5,478 nt of DNA from Sulfurimonadaceae bacterium (GTDB lineage Bacteria; Campylobacterota; Campylobacteria; Campylobacterales; Sulfurimonadaceae), in NCBI GenBank assembly GCA_028685945.1, contig JAQUCZ010000095.1, forward strand, positions 1 to 5,478. Reading direction: 5' to 3'. The notes under the pieces were generated by a model, which saw only the letters and a program-made list of their open reading frames with translations, was not told the DNA's origin and did no database searches. Positions 1-5,415 of the stretch are shown piece after piece. A program made the translations under genes and the position numbers. Position 1 is the first letter of the stretch. Every line of letters starts with the position of its first letter.

Positions 1-443
1 CGCTGCTGTTCCCCCCCGCTTAGCTCAAGGGGAAATTTGCCTGCTTGGTGCTTGAGACGCACATGCTTAAGCAGGGAATCGACCTGATTTTGGGTTACGC
101 TTTTTTCGTAGCCGTTGATAATAAGCGGAAGCATAATATTTTTCTCTATCGTCCACTCTTTGACAAGTTTATAATCTTGAAACACGATCCCAAGATGTCT
201 TCGCAAAAAATTGAGTTTGGAACGGGAAACTCCGTTGAGCTCCACCCCTCCGACTATCAAACTCCCCTGTTGTGCTTTAAGTGCACCGTAAAGCGACTTT
301 AAAAGGGTCGACTTTCCGCTTCCGCTCGCACCGGTAATAAACACGAAACTCCCCGACGTAATATCGAAAGAGGCTTGATTGATAATCGTCTCGTGCCCCG
401 AATAAGACAAAGAGAGATTTTTTGCGACGATAACCTTATCCAT
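1..443 (-). CDS. ftsE: FtsE, cell-division ABC transporter ATPase (3' end cut by window edge)
   Basis: The first 147 codons of an ABC ATPase are visible; the rest lies beyond the left edge. Seen in the translation: an A-loop-type Tyr14, Walker A GASGSGKST at residues 38-46, the segment RRHLGIVFQDYKL with the Q-loop Gln at 89, and the signature LSGGEQQ starting at 141. Walker B and the H-loop would follow outside the window. The RR.(I/L)G.VFQD..L stretch and the compact spacing are typical of FtsE rather than of a substrate importer. FtsE pairs with the membrane protein FtsX and, at the division site, uses ATP to activate peptidoglycan hydrolases through periplasmic M23-type partners. The ATG lies inside the trmB end (8-bp overlap, CATGGATAA), with GAGG six bases upstream, so translation is probably coupled to trmB. 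LolD/MacB-type ATPases are close relatives. The FtsE call rests on the motifs plus conserved gene order; ftsX should be next. Confidence 0.87.
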   Translation of the reverse strand, partial: MDKVIVAKNLSLSYSGHETIINQASFDITSGSFVFITGASGSGKSTLLKSLYGALKAQQGSLIVGGVELNGVSRSKLNFLRRHLGIVFQDYKLVKEWTIEKNIMLPLIINGYEKSVTQNQVDSLLKHVRLKHQAGKFPLELSGGEQQ

Positions 444-1608
444 GCAGTACCTCGACTAAAAATTGGTGCGCCCGCAAATTGCTTTTTGACTGCAGAGGCA
501 ACGAAGGGTAGTAACATGCCGTAGAATTTTGTACGAGTACGTAAAGATGCTCGGGGCGGTCGAAACTTCCCATAGAGATGCGCAGCATCATCCCCTCCTC
601 CAAAGCATACACCCTTTCAAAATGGATAAAACCGCCCTCAAAACGCTTCGTAACGTTGCCAAGAGCTGCTATCTGCTCTGCATTAAGCGTAACTTTCTTA
701 AAAGTAAAATCCCCCAACGGTTCTAGTTCGGGCGATTCCTCTTCGTTGATCATCGTCAAATCGTAGATGTTTTTCTCCATCCTCTTCCAGCGATCTTCAT
801 ATTTTGAAACGACTGCAATATCTTTGTTTTTATTGATATGAAGCGTAGTTTTGTTAAAAGCGATAAAAGTCTCGTAAGAGTACGCATAATAATTTTCGCT
901 GTCGGTTCTAAGTTCGAGCGTTCCCCCTACTTTAAGAACACGGCGAGCCTCTTCGATAAACGTCGTAGAGATTACGCGGCGGTGAGGTTTTTTATCCCAA
1001 GGAACGGGAAAATGGACATAGATCTTCCCTACGATATTCGAAGGGACCAGTTCCATAAAAAGGCGTGCATCGTAATCAAGCACCAAAAGGTTGTCGAGTT
1101 TTTGGATCGTAATCTGCTTAAGTACCTGCTCGATGGAGGGGCGATGGATCTCGATTCCCACGAACAAAACGTCGGGATTCATTTTTGCCTGATGCAAAAG
1201 ATGGCGCCCCGACCCGAAACCCACTTCGATGCGTACCTCTTTCTCTTTGGGGAAGCTAGACGCAAAAAACTCTATCGGTTTAAGCGCACTCACCTCTTGG
1301 AGATGGATGTTTTTTTTCTGCTCGGGCACGTTGGAGGAGAGCACCTTTAAATCTGCCGCTTTGGCATACCCCAAAAGCGCTTTGTGCGCATCGTAAATAG
1401 AAGCGGGACGGGTAAGTTTATCGGTTTTTAAAAGGGAGCGGCGCTCCTCCTCTATCACCAATAAAAAAAACTTACTCCCCTCCACTTCGGCGGCTATGAG
1501 TTTCTCCTCTTTATGGCGCATGTTCGATGCGATAAACGCAAATTTGACCCCCTCGTATTCACTCGGGAAAGCTATCGTGTTAAATTTTTCTATATGTAAA
1601 TGTGGCAT
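436..1608 (-). CDS. trmB: tRNA (guanine-N7-)-methyltransferase TrmB, long Campylobacterota form
   Basis: TrmB methylates N7 of G46 in the tRNA variable loop using S-adenosylmethionine. The protein has 390 residues, against about 240 in Escherichia coli. The extra length is an N-terminal region (about 1-110) and a C-terminal region (about 290-390), neither of which I can assign to a known domain. The catalytic core reads in order: SAM motif EVGFGSG at 128-134, acidic motif GIEIH at 151-155, HFPVPWDKKPHRRV at 199-212 in the place of the usual FPDPW.KKRH.KRR motif, ELRTDSENYY at about 232-241, and KYEDRW...IYDL at about 269-284, the C-terminal TrmB signature. The Asp of the DPW motif is Val202 here, with an Asp at 205 instead. 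The start ATG shares one base with the flpA stop (TAATG), and the stop overlaps the ftsE start, so the gene is a tight operon member. The family call is firm; the functions of the extensions are unknown. Confidence 0.92.
   Translation of the reverse strand: MPHLHIEKFNTIAFPSEYEGVKFAFIASNMRHKEEKLIAAEVEGSKFFLLVIEEERRSLLKTDKLTRPASIYDAHKALLGYAKAADLKVLSSNVPEQKKNIHLQEVSALKPIEFFASSFPKEKEVRIEVGFGSGRHLLHQAKMNPDVLFVGIEIHRPSIEQVLKQITIQKLDNLLVLDYDARLFMELVPSNIVGKIYVHFPVPWDKKPHRRVISTTFIEEARRVLKVGGTLELRTDSENYYAYSYETFIAFNKTTLHINKNKDIAVVSKYEDRWKRMEKNIYDLTMINEEESPELEPLGDFTFKKVTLNAEQIAALGNVTKRFEGGFIHFERVYALEEGMMLRISMGSFDRPEHLYVLVQNSTACYYPSLPLQSKSNLRAHQFLVEVLHG
450..453 (-). promoter_or_regulatory. Ribosome binding site of ftsE
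   Basis: On the minus strand GAGG sits 6 nt before the ATG at 443-441, inside the last codons of trmB. It supports the ATG that overlaps the trmB stop as the true ftsE start and fits coupled translation. Confidence 0.6.
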
Positions 1609-2975
1609 TAAAACTCTATAATTTGTGTATTTTCAGTCGGCAGATTCACCTTTTTTTCCTGCGGTGCATCGACTACTTTTTGTTTTTGTTGTGGTTGTTC
1701 TTGCACAACACCCTCTTTTTGTTTCCCTTCGGGTGATTTGAGCTCCACCTCGATACTCGCTTCCGAGCGGATTCCGTTGGCATCGACGGCGTAAACGCTA
1801 TAGTAATACACCGTAGAGGGTTCGATATTTGCATCGATATATTTCATCCCTGCGATTCCCGTATACTCCTCCGTATTTTCGTCGAAAAACCCTTTTTTAA
1901 CTCTTTTGGAAACGATATAGCTTTTTGCACGGTTATCGACCTTATCCCAACGAAGCTCTACTTTGTTATTGATCAGTTTTGCTTCAAAAAGTGCGGGGGC
2001 ATTGGGTTTTATAAGGGTGATCCCTTGGATCGACTGCTCTTCGTGTTTGCTCTCTAACCCGTCTTTATCGACGACGCTTACACGGTAAAAGAAATGTTTT
2101 CCGTCTTCCCCGATCTCATCGACAAAAATATTGTTATAAAGTTTTGCAACGAGTTCGTACCCGCTATCGACTTTTGTAGAGCGGTACACGTAATATCTCT
2201 CAAAATCGGGAATATCCGACTTGTTCCAGCGCACCTCTATTTTTTTAGGCAGATCCCTTGTCGCAGTGATATTGGTCACCTCTCTAGGGAGTGCTTTTGT
2301 AACTACTTTGACAATTTCGCTCGGCGTTGAGACGATACCGTCGAAAGTTTTTACGCGAACGCGGTATTTGTAAGTGTATTTATCCTTAAGATCAAGGTCA
2401 ATAAACTCTGCATTGAGTCTTCCTTCGATCGTGGCATGTGTTTTCCACTCGTCGTTTTCAAGCGTATTGCGCTCAACTATATACGATTGCACCTTTTGGT
2501 TATGATGCGGTCGCCAAAGGATCTTCGCACTTCTTGGCATGTCAGGGATAGAGTGTATCCAAGCCACAGATTCAAGTACGGGAAGCGTATTGACCGTTAC
2601 ATGCTCGCTGCTTGGAGACTGCGATTGCTTGGAATAGGTTTGAAATGCGTAAATATAGCGCGTGTCGGGTTTGACGTTGTTATCGACGAAATGGGTGCTA
2701 AAACGATTATTGATCGTCGCATAGTACGCAGGTTTTTGCTCGCTAGCTTCTGGAAAAAGCTTGTAAACATAGATCCCCTCTACTCTGTCGTCTTTAATAC
2801 TTTCCCACTCGAACGCAACCGAGTTCATATCGGTGATCACACCGTTTTTTGTCAGTTTAACTATCGGCAGAGAATTATCTATGGGTACCTCTTCTTTGGG
2901 TTTGGGCGTCGGTGTACACCCGCTAATAAGCACCGATAAAGCCGTGTATAAGAGAGTCCGGTTCCAAAACTTCAT
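1608..2975 (-). CDS. flpA: FlpA-like lipoprotein with fibronectin type III repeats
   Basis: A 455-residue surface or outer-membrane lipoprotein. The signal peptide is short: a basic start (Lys2, Arg6), a hydrophobic core, and lipobox I-S-G-C with the lipidated Cys at 20. There is no Asp at +2, so it would not be held in the inner membrane by an E. coli-type Lol rule. After a Pro/Lys-rich linker, four FN3-like units of about 90 residues can be read at roughly 37-130, 131-228, 229-322 and 324-413. Each has a core Trp (Phe-Glu-Trp, Leu-Trp, Val-Arg-Trp, Leu-Arg-Trp) and most end in a Tyr-rich strand followed by a (V/K).D..G..S turn. The end (414-455) is low in complexity and rich in Q, K, E and P. 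Position between an rluD-type gene and trmB matches C. jejuni flpA (Cj1279c), a fibronectin-binding adhesin. Residues 154-162, WRPHHNQKV, resemble its reported WRPHPDFRV binding motif. Orthology is likely; adhesion to fibronectin here is not established. Confidence 0.82.
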   Translation of the reverse strand: MKFWNRTLLYTALSVLISGCTPTPKPKEEVPIDNSLPIVKLTKNGVITDMNSVAFEWESIKDDRVEGIYVYKLFPEASEQKPAYYATINNRFSTHFVDNNVKPDTRYIYAFQTYSKQSQSPSSEHVTVNTLPVLESVAWIHSIPDMPRSAKILWRPHHNQKVQSYIVERNTLENDEWKTHATIEGRLNAEFIDLDLKDKYTYKYRVRVKTFDGIVSTPSEIVKVVTKALPREVTNITATRDLPKKIEVRWNKSDIPDFERYYVYRSTKVDSGYELVAKLYNNIFVDEIGEDGKHFFYRVSVVDKDGLESKHEEQSIQGITLIKPNAPALFEAKLINNKVELRWDKVDNRAKSYIVSKRVKKGFFDENTEEYTGIAGMKYIDANIEPSTVYYYSVYAVDANGIRSEASIEVELKSPEGKQKEGVVQEQPQQKQKVVDAPQEKKVNLPTENTQIIEF

Positions 2976-3894
2976 CTAATCGCTCCTTTTCAAATTTTTT
3001 TTCTAAGTACTCTTGCATCACATCATCAAGCGGGGCTTGAAAAAAAACCCTCTCTTTCGTGCTTGGATGGATAAAATAGATCAGATAGGCATGTAGCAAA
3101 ATATGTTCCGATTTTTCGAGTTTTGAGGAGAGCGCATAGACGTGATCCCCTATAATATGCCTACTTATACTCTCCAAATGTACCCTTATCTGATGGGTTC
3201 TTCCGCTAAAGAGTTTTGCCGCGATAAGCTGGTTTTTTTCATCAAGACTTAACGTGAGCGCTTTAAAAAGTGTTTTTGCACTTTTGCCCTCTTGGGTACA
3301 TGCCATCTTTAGTCTGTTTGTCGTGCTTCTGCCGATAGGCTGCTCGATTTGGGTAATCTCCTCTTTAAGAGGGGGCGCAATCACGGCTACATAGTAACGC
3401 CCCATCGTCTTGTCTTGAAGTTGCTGCGATAAAAATTCGTGCGCGCCGTTGTTTTTTGCGATTACCATCGCGCCGCTTGTTCCCTTGTCAAGGCGATGCA
3501 CGATCCCGTGGCGCTCCTCTCCGCTGATTGTAGAGAGTCTGATCCCCTTGTGTTTGAGCCAATCGACCAACGTAGGCTCTTTCACGCTCGGTGCAGGGTG
3601 TACCGTAAGACCGCTGGGTTTATTGATAACCAACACCTCTTCATCTTCATAAAGAACCGCAACGTCAAAGTCGATTGCCAAAGGTTCTTCTACTTTTTGG
3701 TTTGGAAAATCCACCCGTATGTTTTGATCGGGTTTGAGTTTTACTCCGGCTCTCGTGACGAGTTTATCGTCTACATAGACACACGATTGCTTAATCAACT
3801 GTGCCACTTGAGAACGCGTTTGTCCTATCTGCTCGGATAAAAACACATCAAGTCTTTGAGAATCCAAACACAGATAGTTTTTTGTTTCGTTCAT
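2923..3894 (-). CDS. rluD: RluA-family 23S rRNA pseudouridine synthase (RluD-type)
   Basis: A 323-residue enzyme that isomerises uridine to pseudouridine in structured RNA, most likely 23S rRNA. An S4 RNA-binding domain spans about 14-75 (RLDVFLSEQ...SQVAQLIKQS...V). The catalytic domain follows with INKPSGLTVHP at 90-100, catalytic HRLDKGTSG at 133-141 (Asp136), GRTHQIRVHL at 231-240, IGDHVYA at 248-254 and LHAY...HP at 267-276. Length is close to E. coli RluD (326). The exact target position cannot be read from sequence, and an RluC-like or lineage-specific target is possible. It appears to be first in the minus operon, behind a promoter at 3920-3948, with AGGGA shortly before its ATG. The last 23 or so residues (301-323) follow an A8 run and lie beyond the usual family end, partly over the ribosome site and signal-peptide codons of the next gene. 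Confidence 0.88.
   Translation of the reverse strand: MNETKNYLCLDSQRLDVFLSEQIGQTRSQVAQLIKQSCVYVDDKLVTRAGVKLKPDQNIRVDFPNQKVEEPLAIDFDVAVLYEDEEVLVINKPSGLTVHPAPSVKEPTLVDWLKHKGIRLSTISGEERHGIVHRLDKGTSGAMVIAKNNGAHEFLSQQLQDKTMGRYYVAVIAPPLKEEITQIEQPIGRSTTNRLKMACTQEGKSAKTLFKALTLSLDEKNQLIAAKLFSGRTHQIRVHLESISRHIIGDHVYALSSKLEKSEHILLHAYLIYFIHPSTKERVFFQAPLDDVMQEYLEKKFEKERLDEVLEPDSLIHGFIGAY
2983..2988 (-). promoter_or_regulatory. Strong ribosome binding site of the flpA-like gene
   Basis: The minus strand carries AAGGAG seven bases before the ATG at 2975-2973. It fixes the lipoprotein start even though this start lies 53 bp inside the annotated end of rluD. It is the best Shine-Dalgarno match in the minus-strand operon, suggesting the lipoprotein can be initiated independently. 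Confidence 0.8.
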
Positions 3895-3919
3895 TTATAT
3901 CCCTATTTTTATCCCGTTA

Positions 3920-3948
3920 TTTATATGCCGTATGCTACAATCTTGCAA
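3920..3948 (-). promoter_or_regulatory. Predicted sigma70 promoter of the rluD-flpA-trmB-ftsE operon
   Basis: On the minus strand TTGCAA (3948-3943) is followed after exactly 17 bases by TATAAA (3925-3920), so four of six -35 bases and five of six -10 bases match consensus. Transcription would begin near 3913, leaving a leader of about 18-20 bases before the ATG at 3894. This is a reading of the sequence only; no start site is known. Confidence 0.5.
3933..3941 (+). promoter_or_regulatory. Predicted extended -10 promoter of rodA
   Basis: TGC-TACAAT is an extended -10 element. No good -35 lies 17 bases upstream (CCCGTT), but the upstream stretch 3901-3926 is T-rich, which is how Campylobacterota sigma70 promoters are usually built. 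Transcription would begin near 3948, giving a leader of about 23 nt that carries the AGGAG site. It overlaps the opposite-facing rluD promoter. Confidence 0.5.
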
Positions 3949-3956
3949 TTATTTTT

Positions 3957-3961
3957 AGGAG
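3957..3961 (+). promoter_or_regulatory. Ribosome binding site deciding the TTG start of rodA
   Basis: AGGAG lies nine bases before TTG at 3971. The nearby GTG at 3973 is out of frame and meets a stop within a few codons, and no in-frame ATG occurs near the protein's conserved start, so this site supports the TTG start. Confidence 0.7.
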
Positions 3962-3970
3962 TTTTTTGTT

Positions 3971-5083
3971 TTGTGGAGAATAGATAAGCGCATTTTAGCA
4001 CAATTTGACTTTATTTCCATTCTTTTGATCATTCCCCTCGTGATTATCTCCAACTGGCTTATCGGTGAAGTGGTTCCCGCCTTGGCTCAAAAACAAGCAA
4101 CCTATGCGGGTCTTGGGATCCTTGTCTTTCTTTTCGTTTTTTTCCTCCCTATTCGGCGTATGAGCTGGCTGATTCCCCTGATTTATTGGGCGAACATTTT
4201 ACTCCTTTTGGCGGTGGAATTTTTCGGACATGCCAGACTCGGAGCCAAACGGTGGATCGAACTCCCTTTTGTCAATGCCACCATCCAACCCTCCGAATTC
4301 GTCAAGCCGGCTCTTGTTTTGATGCTTGCTTATCTCATCTACCGCAATCCTCCCGGATTTGAAGGGTACAAAATAAAGGAGTTTTTAAAACTCAGCGCCT
4401 ACATTCTTTTGCCGTTTTTTCTCATTGCCAAAGAGCCCGATTTAGGAACGGCACTCGTACTTTTGCTCATCGGCTACGGCATCCTCTTTTTCGTTGGCGT
4501 TTATTGGAAAATCTGGGCGGCTATCGCTATCGGCGTAGCTCTTTTTGCTCCGATCGCCTACAATTTTCTTCTTCACGATTACCAAAAAGTACGCATAAAA
4601 GATTTTTTGAGCGAAAAGCCCTCCTACCACGTACAGCAGTCGATCATCGCAATCGGTTCGGGAGGGCTCGGCGGCAAAGACAAAGAGGAAGCGACCCAAA
4701 CCCAGATGCGCTTTTTACCCATCGCCACAAGCGACTTTATTTTTGCTTTTTTGGTCGAGCGTACGGGGTTTTTAGGGGCACTAGGGGTTATTTGTCTTTA
4801 TATCTTTTTGATCTTGCATCTCATGAGTTTAAGTGTTTTTAACTCCGATTACTTCATAAAGGTGGTGACGATCGGCATTGCATTTATGATCTTTATCTAT
4901 ATGGGGGTCAATATTTTTATGACCATAGGATTTGCTCCCGTCGTGGGGGTACCTTTGCCGATGTTTAGCTACGGTGGGAGTAGTTTTATCAATTTTATTA
5001 TATTATTCGCTATCATGCAAAATTTGATTACATTTCGTTACAAAGATATGTACGATGCACGCGGCACAAAAAGCTTTTTATAG
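3971..5083 (+). CDS. rodA: RodA (MrdB), SEDS peptidoglycan glycosyltransferase
   Basis: A 370-residue polytopic membrane protein of the SEDS family. RodA polymerises glycan strands from lipid II during cell elongation, working with a class B PBP (PBP2) and the MreBCD complex. About ten hydrophobic segments are visible. Family landmarks are QPSEF at 106-110, EPDLGTAL at 155-162, IGSGGLGGKD at 228-237, TQTQMRFLPIATSDFIFA at 242-259 and PLPMFSYGGSS at 328-338. Asp255 in the SDFIFA motif aligns with the catalytic Asp of RodA (the TDFIFA motif in E. coli). The Glu of the usual FLPE.HTDF and of the following EE.G are changed (FLPIATSDF, VERTG). The length and N-terminal FDF.SILLI pattern favour RodA over FtsW. 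Translation starts at TTG; the start is supported by AGGAG upstream and by the conserved (M).R.DKRIL beginning. It is divergent from the rluD operon and 8 bp ahead of the hemerythrin gene, so probably cotranscribed with it. Confidence 0.9.
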   Translation: MWRIDKRILAQFDFISILLIIPLVIISNWLIGEVVPALAQKQATYAGLGILVFLFVFFLPIRRMSWLIPLIYWANILLLLAVEFFGHARLGAKRWIELPFVNATIQPSEFVKPALVLMLAYLIYRNPPGFEGYKIKEFLKLSAYILLPFFLIAKEPDLGTALVLLLIGYGILFFVGVYWKIWAAIAIGVALFAPIAYNFLLHDYQKVRIKDFLSEKPSYHVQQSIIAIGSGGLGGKDKEEATQTQMRFLPIATSDFIFAFLVERTGFLGALGVICLYIFLILHLMSLSVFNSDYFIKVVTIGIAFMIFIYMGVNIFMTIGFAPVVGVPLPMFSYGGSSFINFIILFAIMQNLITFRYKDMYDARGTKSFL

Positions 5084-5087
5084 AGGA
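5083..5087 (+). promoter_or_regulatory. Ribosome binding site of the bacteriohemerythrin gene
   Basis: GAGGA begins on the last base of the rodA TAG stop and lies 4 nt before the ATG at 5092. The overlap with the stop suggests reinitiation by ribosomes finishing rodA. Confidence 0.65.
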
Positions 5088-5091
5088 TACG

Positions 5092-5415
5092 ATGAGCGAA
5101 CACACGAAAATACCTTGGGACAACAACTACAAAATAGGGATAGATGCGATAGACGAACAACATAAAAAGCTTTTCGTTCTCGTGAATAAACTCTACGAAC
5201 TAGACGACGAAGCGGATTTCAAACAAGAACTCAAACAGATTCTCTACGATTTTAGCGACTATATGAAAACCCATTTTAAAGACGAAGAAGCTTACATGGA
5301 GTCGATCGGCTACCCTGCCCTTAGCGACCATAGAAAGTACCACGACAACATCATCGAAACCCTTGCGGAGCTCATTCGTACCCCTGCAAAGATCGGGATC
5401 ATCAAAACAAAATGA
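5092..5415 (+). CDS. Bacteriohemerythrin, reading frame interrupted near its 3' end
   Basis: A hemerythrin-family protein: a cytosolic four-helix bundle that binds O2 at a non-haem diiron centre, used for oxygen sensing, storage or delivery in microaerophiles. The opening IPWDNNYKIGIDAIDEQHKKLF is the usual start of the single-domain family. Iron ligands seen in this frame are His24 (DEQHKK), His61 and Glu65 (HFKDE), and His80 and His84 (HRKYH). The frame stops at residue 107, where the family normally runs to about 130, before the last helix with its His and Asp ligands. Those residues occur immediately downstream in the -1 frame (see the next entry), so this is almost certainly one gene with a one-base shift at AAAATGA. 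If translated as it stands, the protein would lack two of seven ligands and probably not form a normal diiron site. Ribosome site GAGGA overlaps the rodA stop. The family call is firm; the state of the gene is open. Confidence 0.85.
   Translation: MSEHTKIPWDNNYKIGIDAIDEQHKKLFVLVNKLYELDDEADFKQELKQILYDFSDYMKTHFKDEEAYMESIGYPALSDHRKYHDNIIETLAELIRTPAKIGIIKTK

Noticed and set aside
11..17. C7 run at the left edge as a possible phase-variable tract
   Set aside because: It encodes Ser-Gly-Gly-Glu of the ABC signature in the correct frame. Although Campylobacterota use G/C runs for phase variation, one in the core of FtsE is more simply explained by the GGG codons.
45..302. Plus-strand open frame of 85 codons near the left edge
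   Set aside because: Antisense to ftsE, whose Walker A, Q-loop and signature are intact on the other strand.
1313..1320. T8 run inside trmB as another frameshift site
   Set aside because: The frame is intact on both sides and reads smoothly (EQKKNIH); nothing suggests an indel.
838..1350. Plus-strand open frame of 170 codons
   Set aside because: It lies wholly opposite trmB, whose motifs are unmistakable. Its translation shows no family pattern and no ribosome site, so it is a shadow frame.
2436..2939. Plus-strand open frame of 167 codons
   Set aside because: Antisense to the FN3 lipoprotein; the composition is that of a reverse-complement shadow and no start signal supports it.
3439..3840. 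Plus-strand open frame of 133 codons opposite rluD
   Set aside because: It covers the catalytic and S4 regions of rluD in antisense and resembles no known protein.
3943..3948. TTGCAA palindrome as an operator
   Set aside because: Six bases are too short to claim a regulator site, and the sequence is already explained as the -35 of the minus promoter.
4504..4842. Second plus-strand frame of 112 codons inside rodA
   Set aside because: Out-of-frame reading of rodA, rich in Arg and Ser with no membrane or domain pattern.
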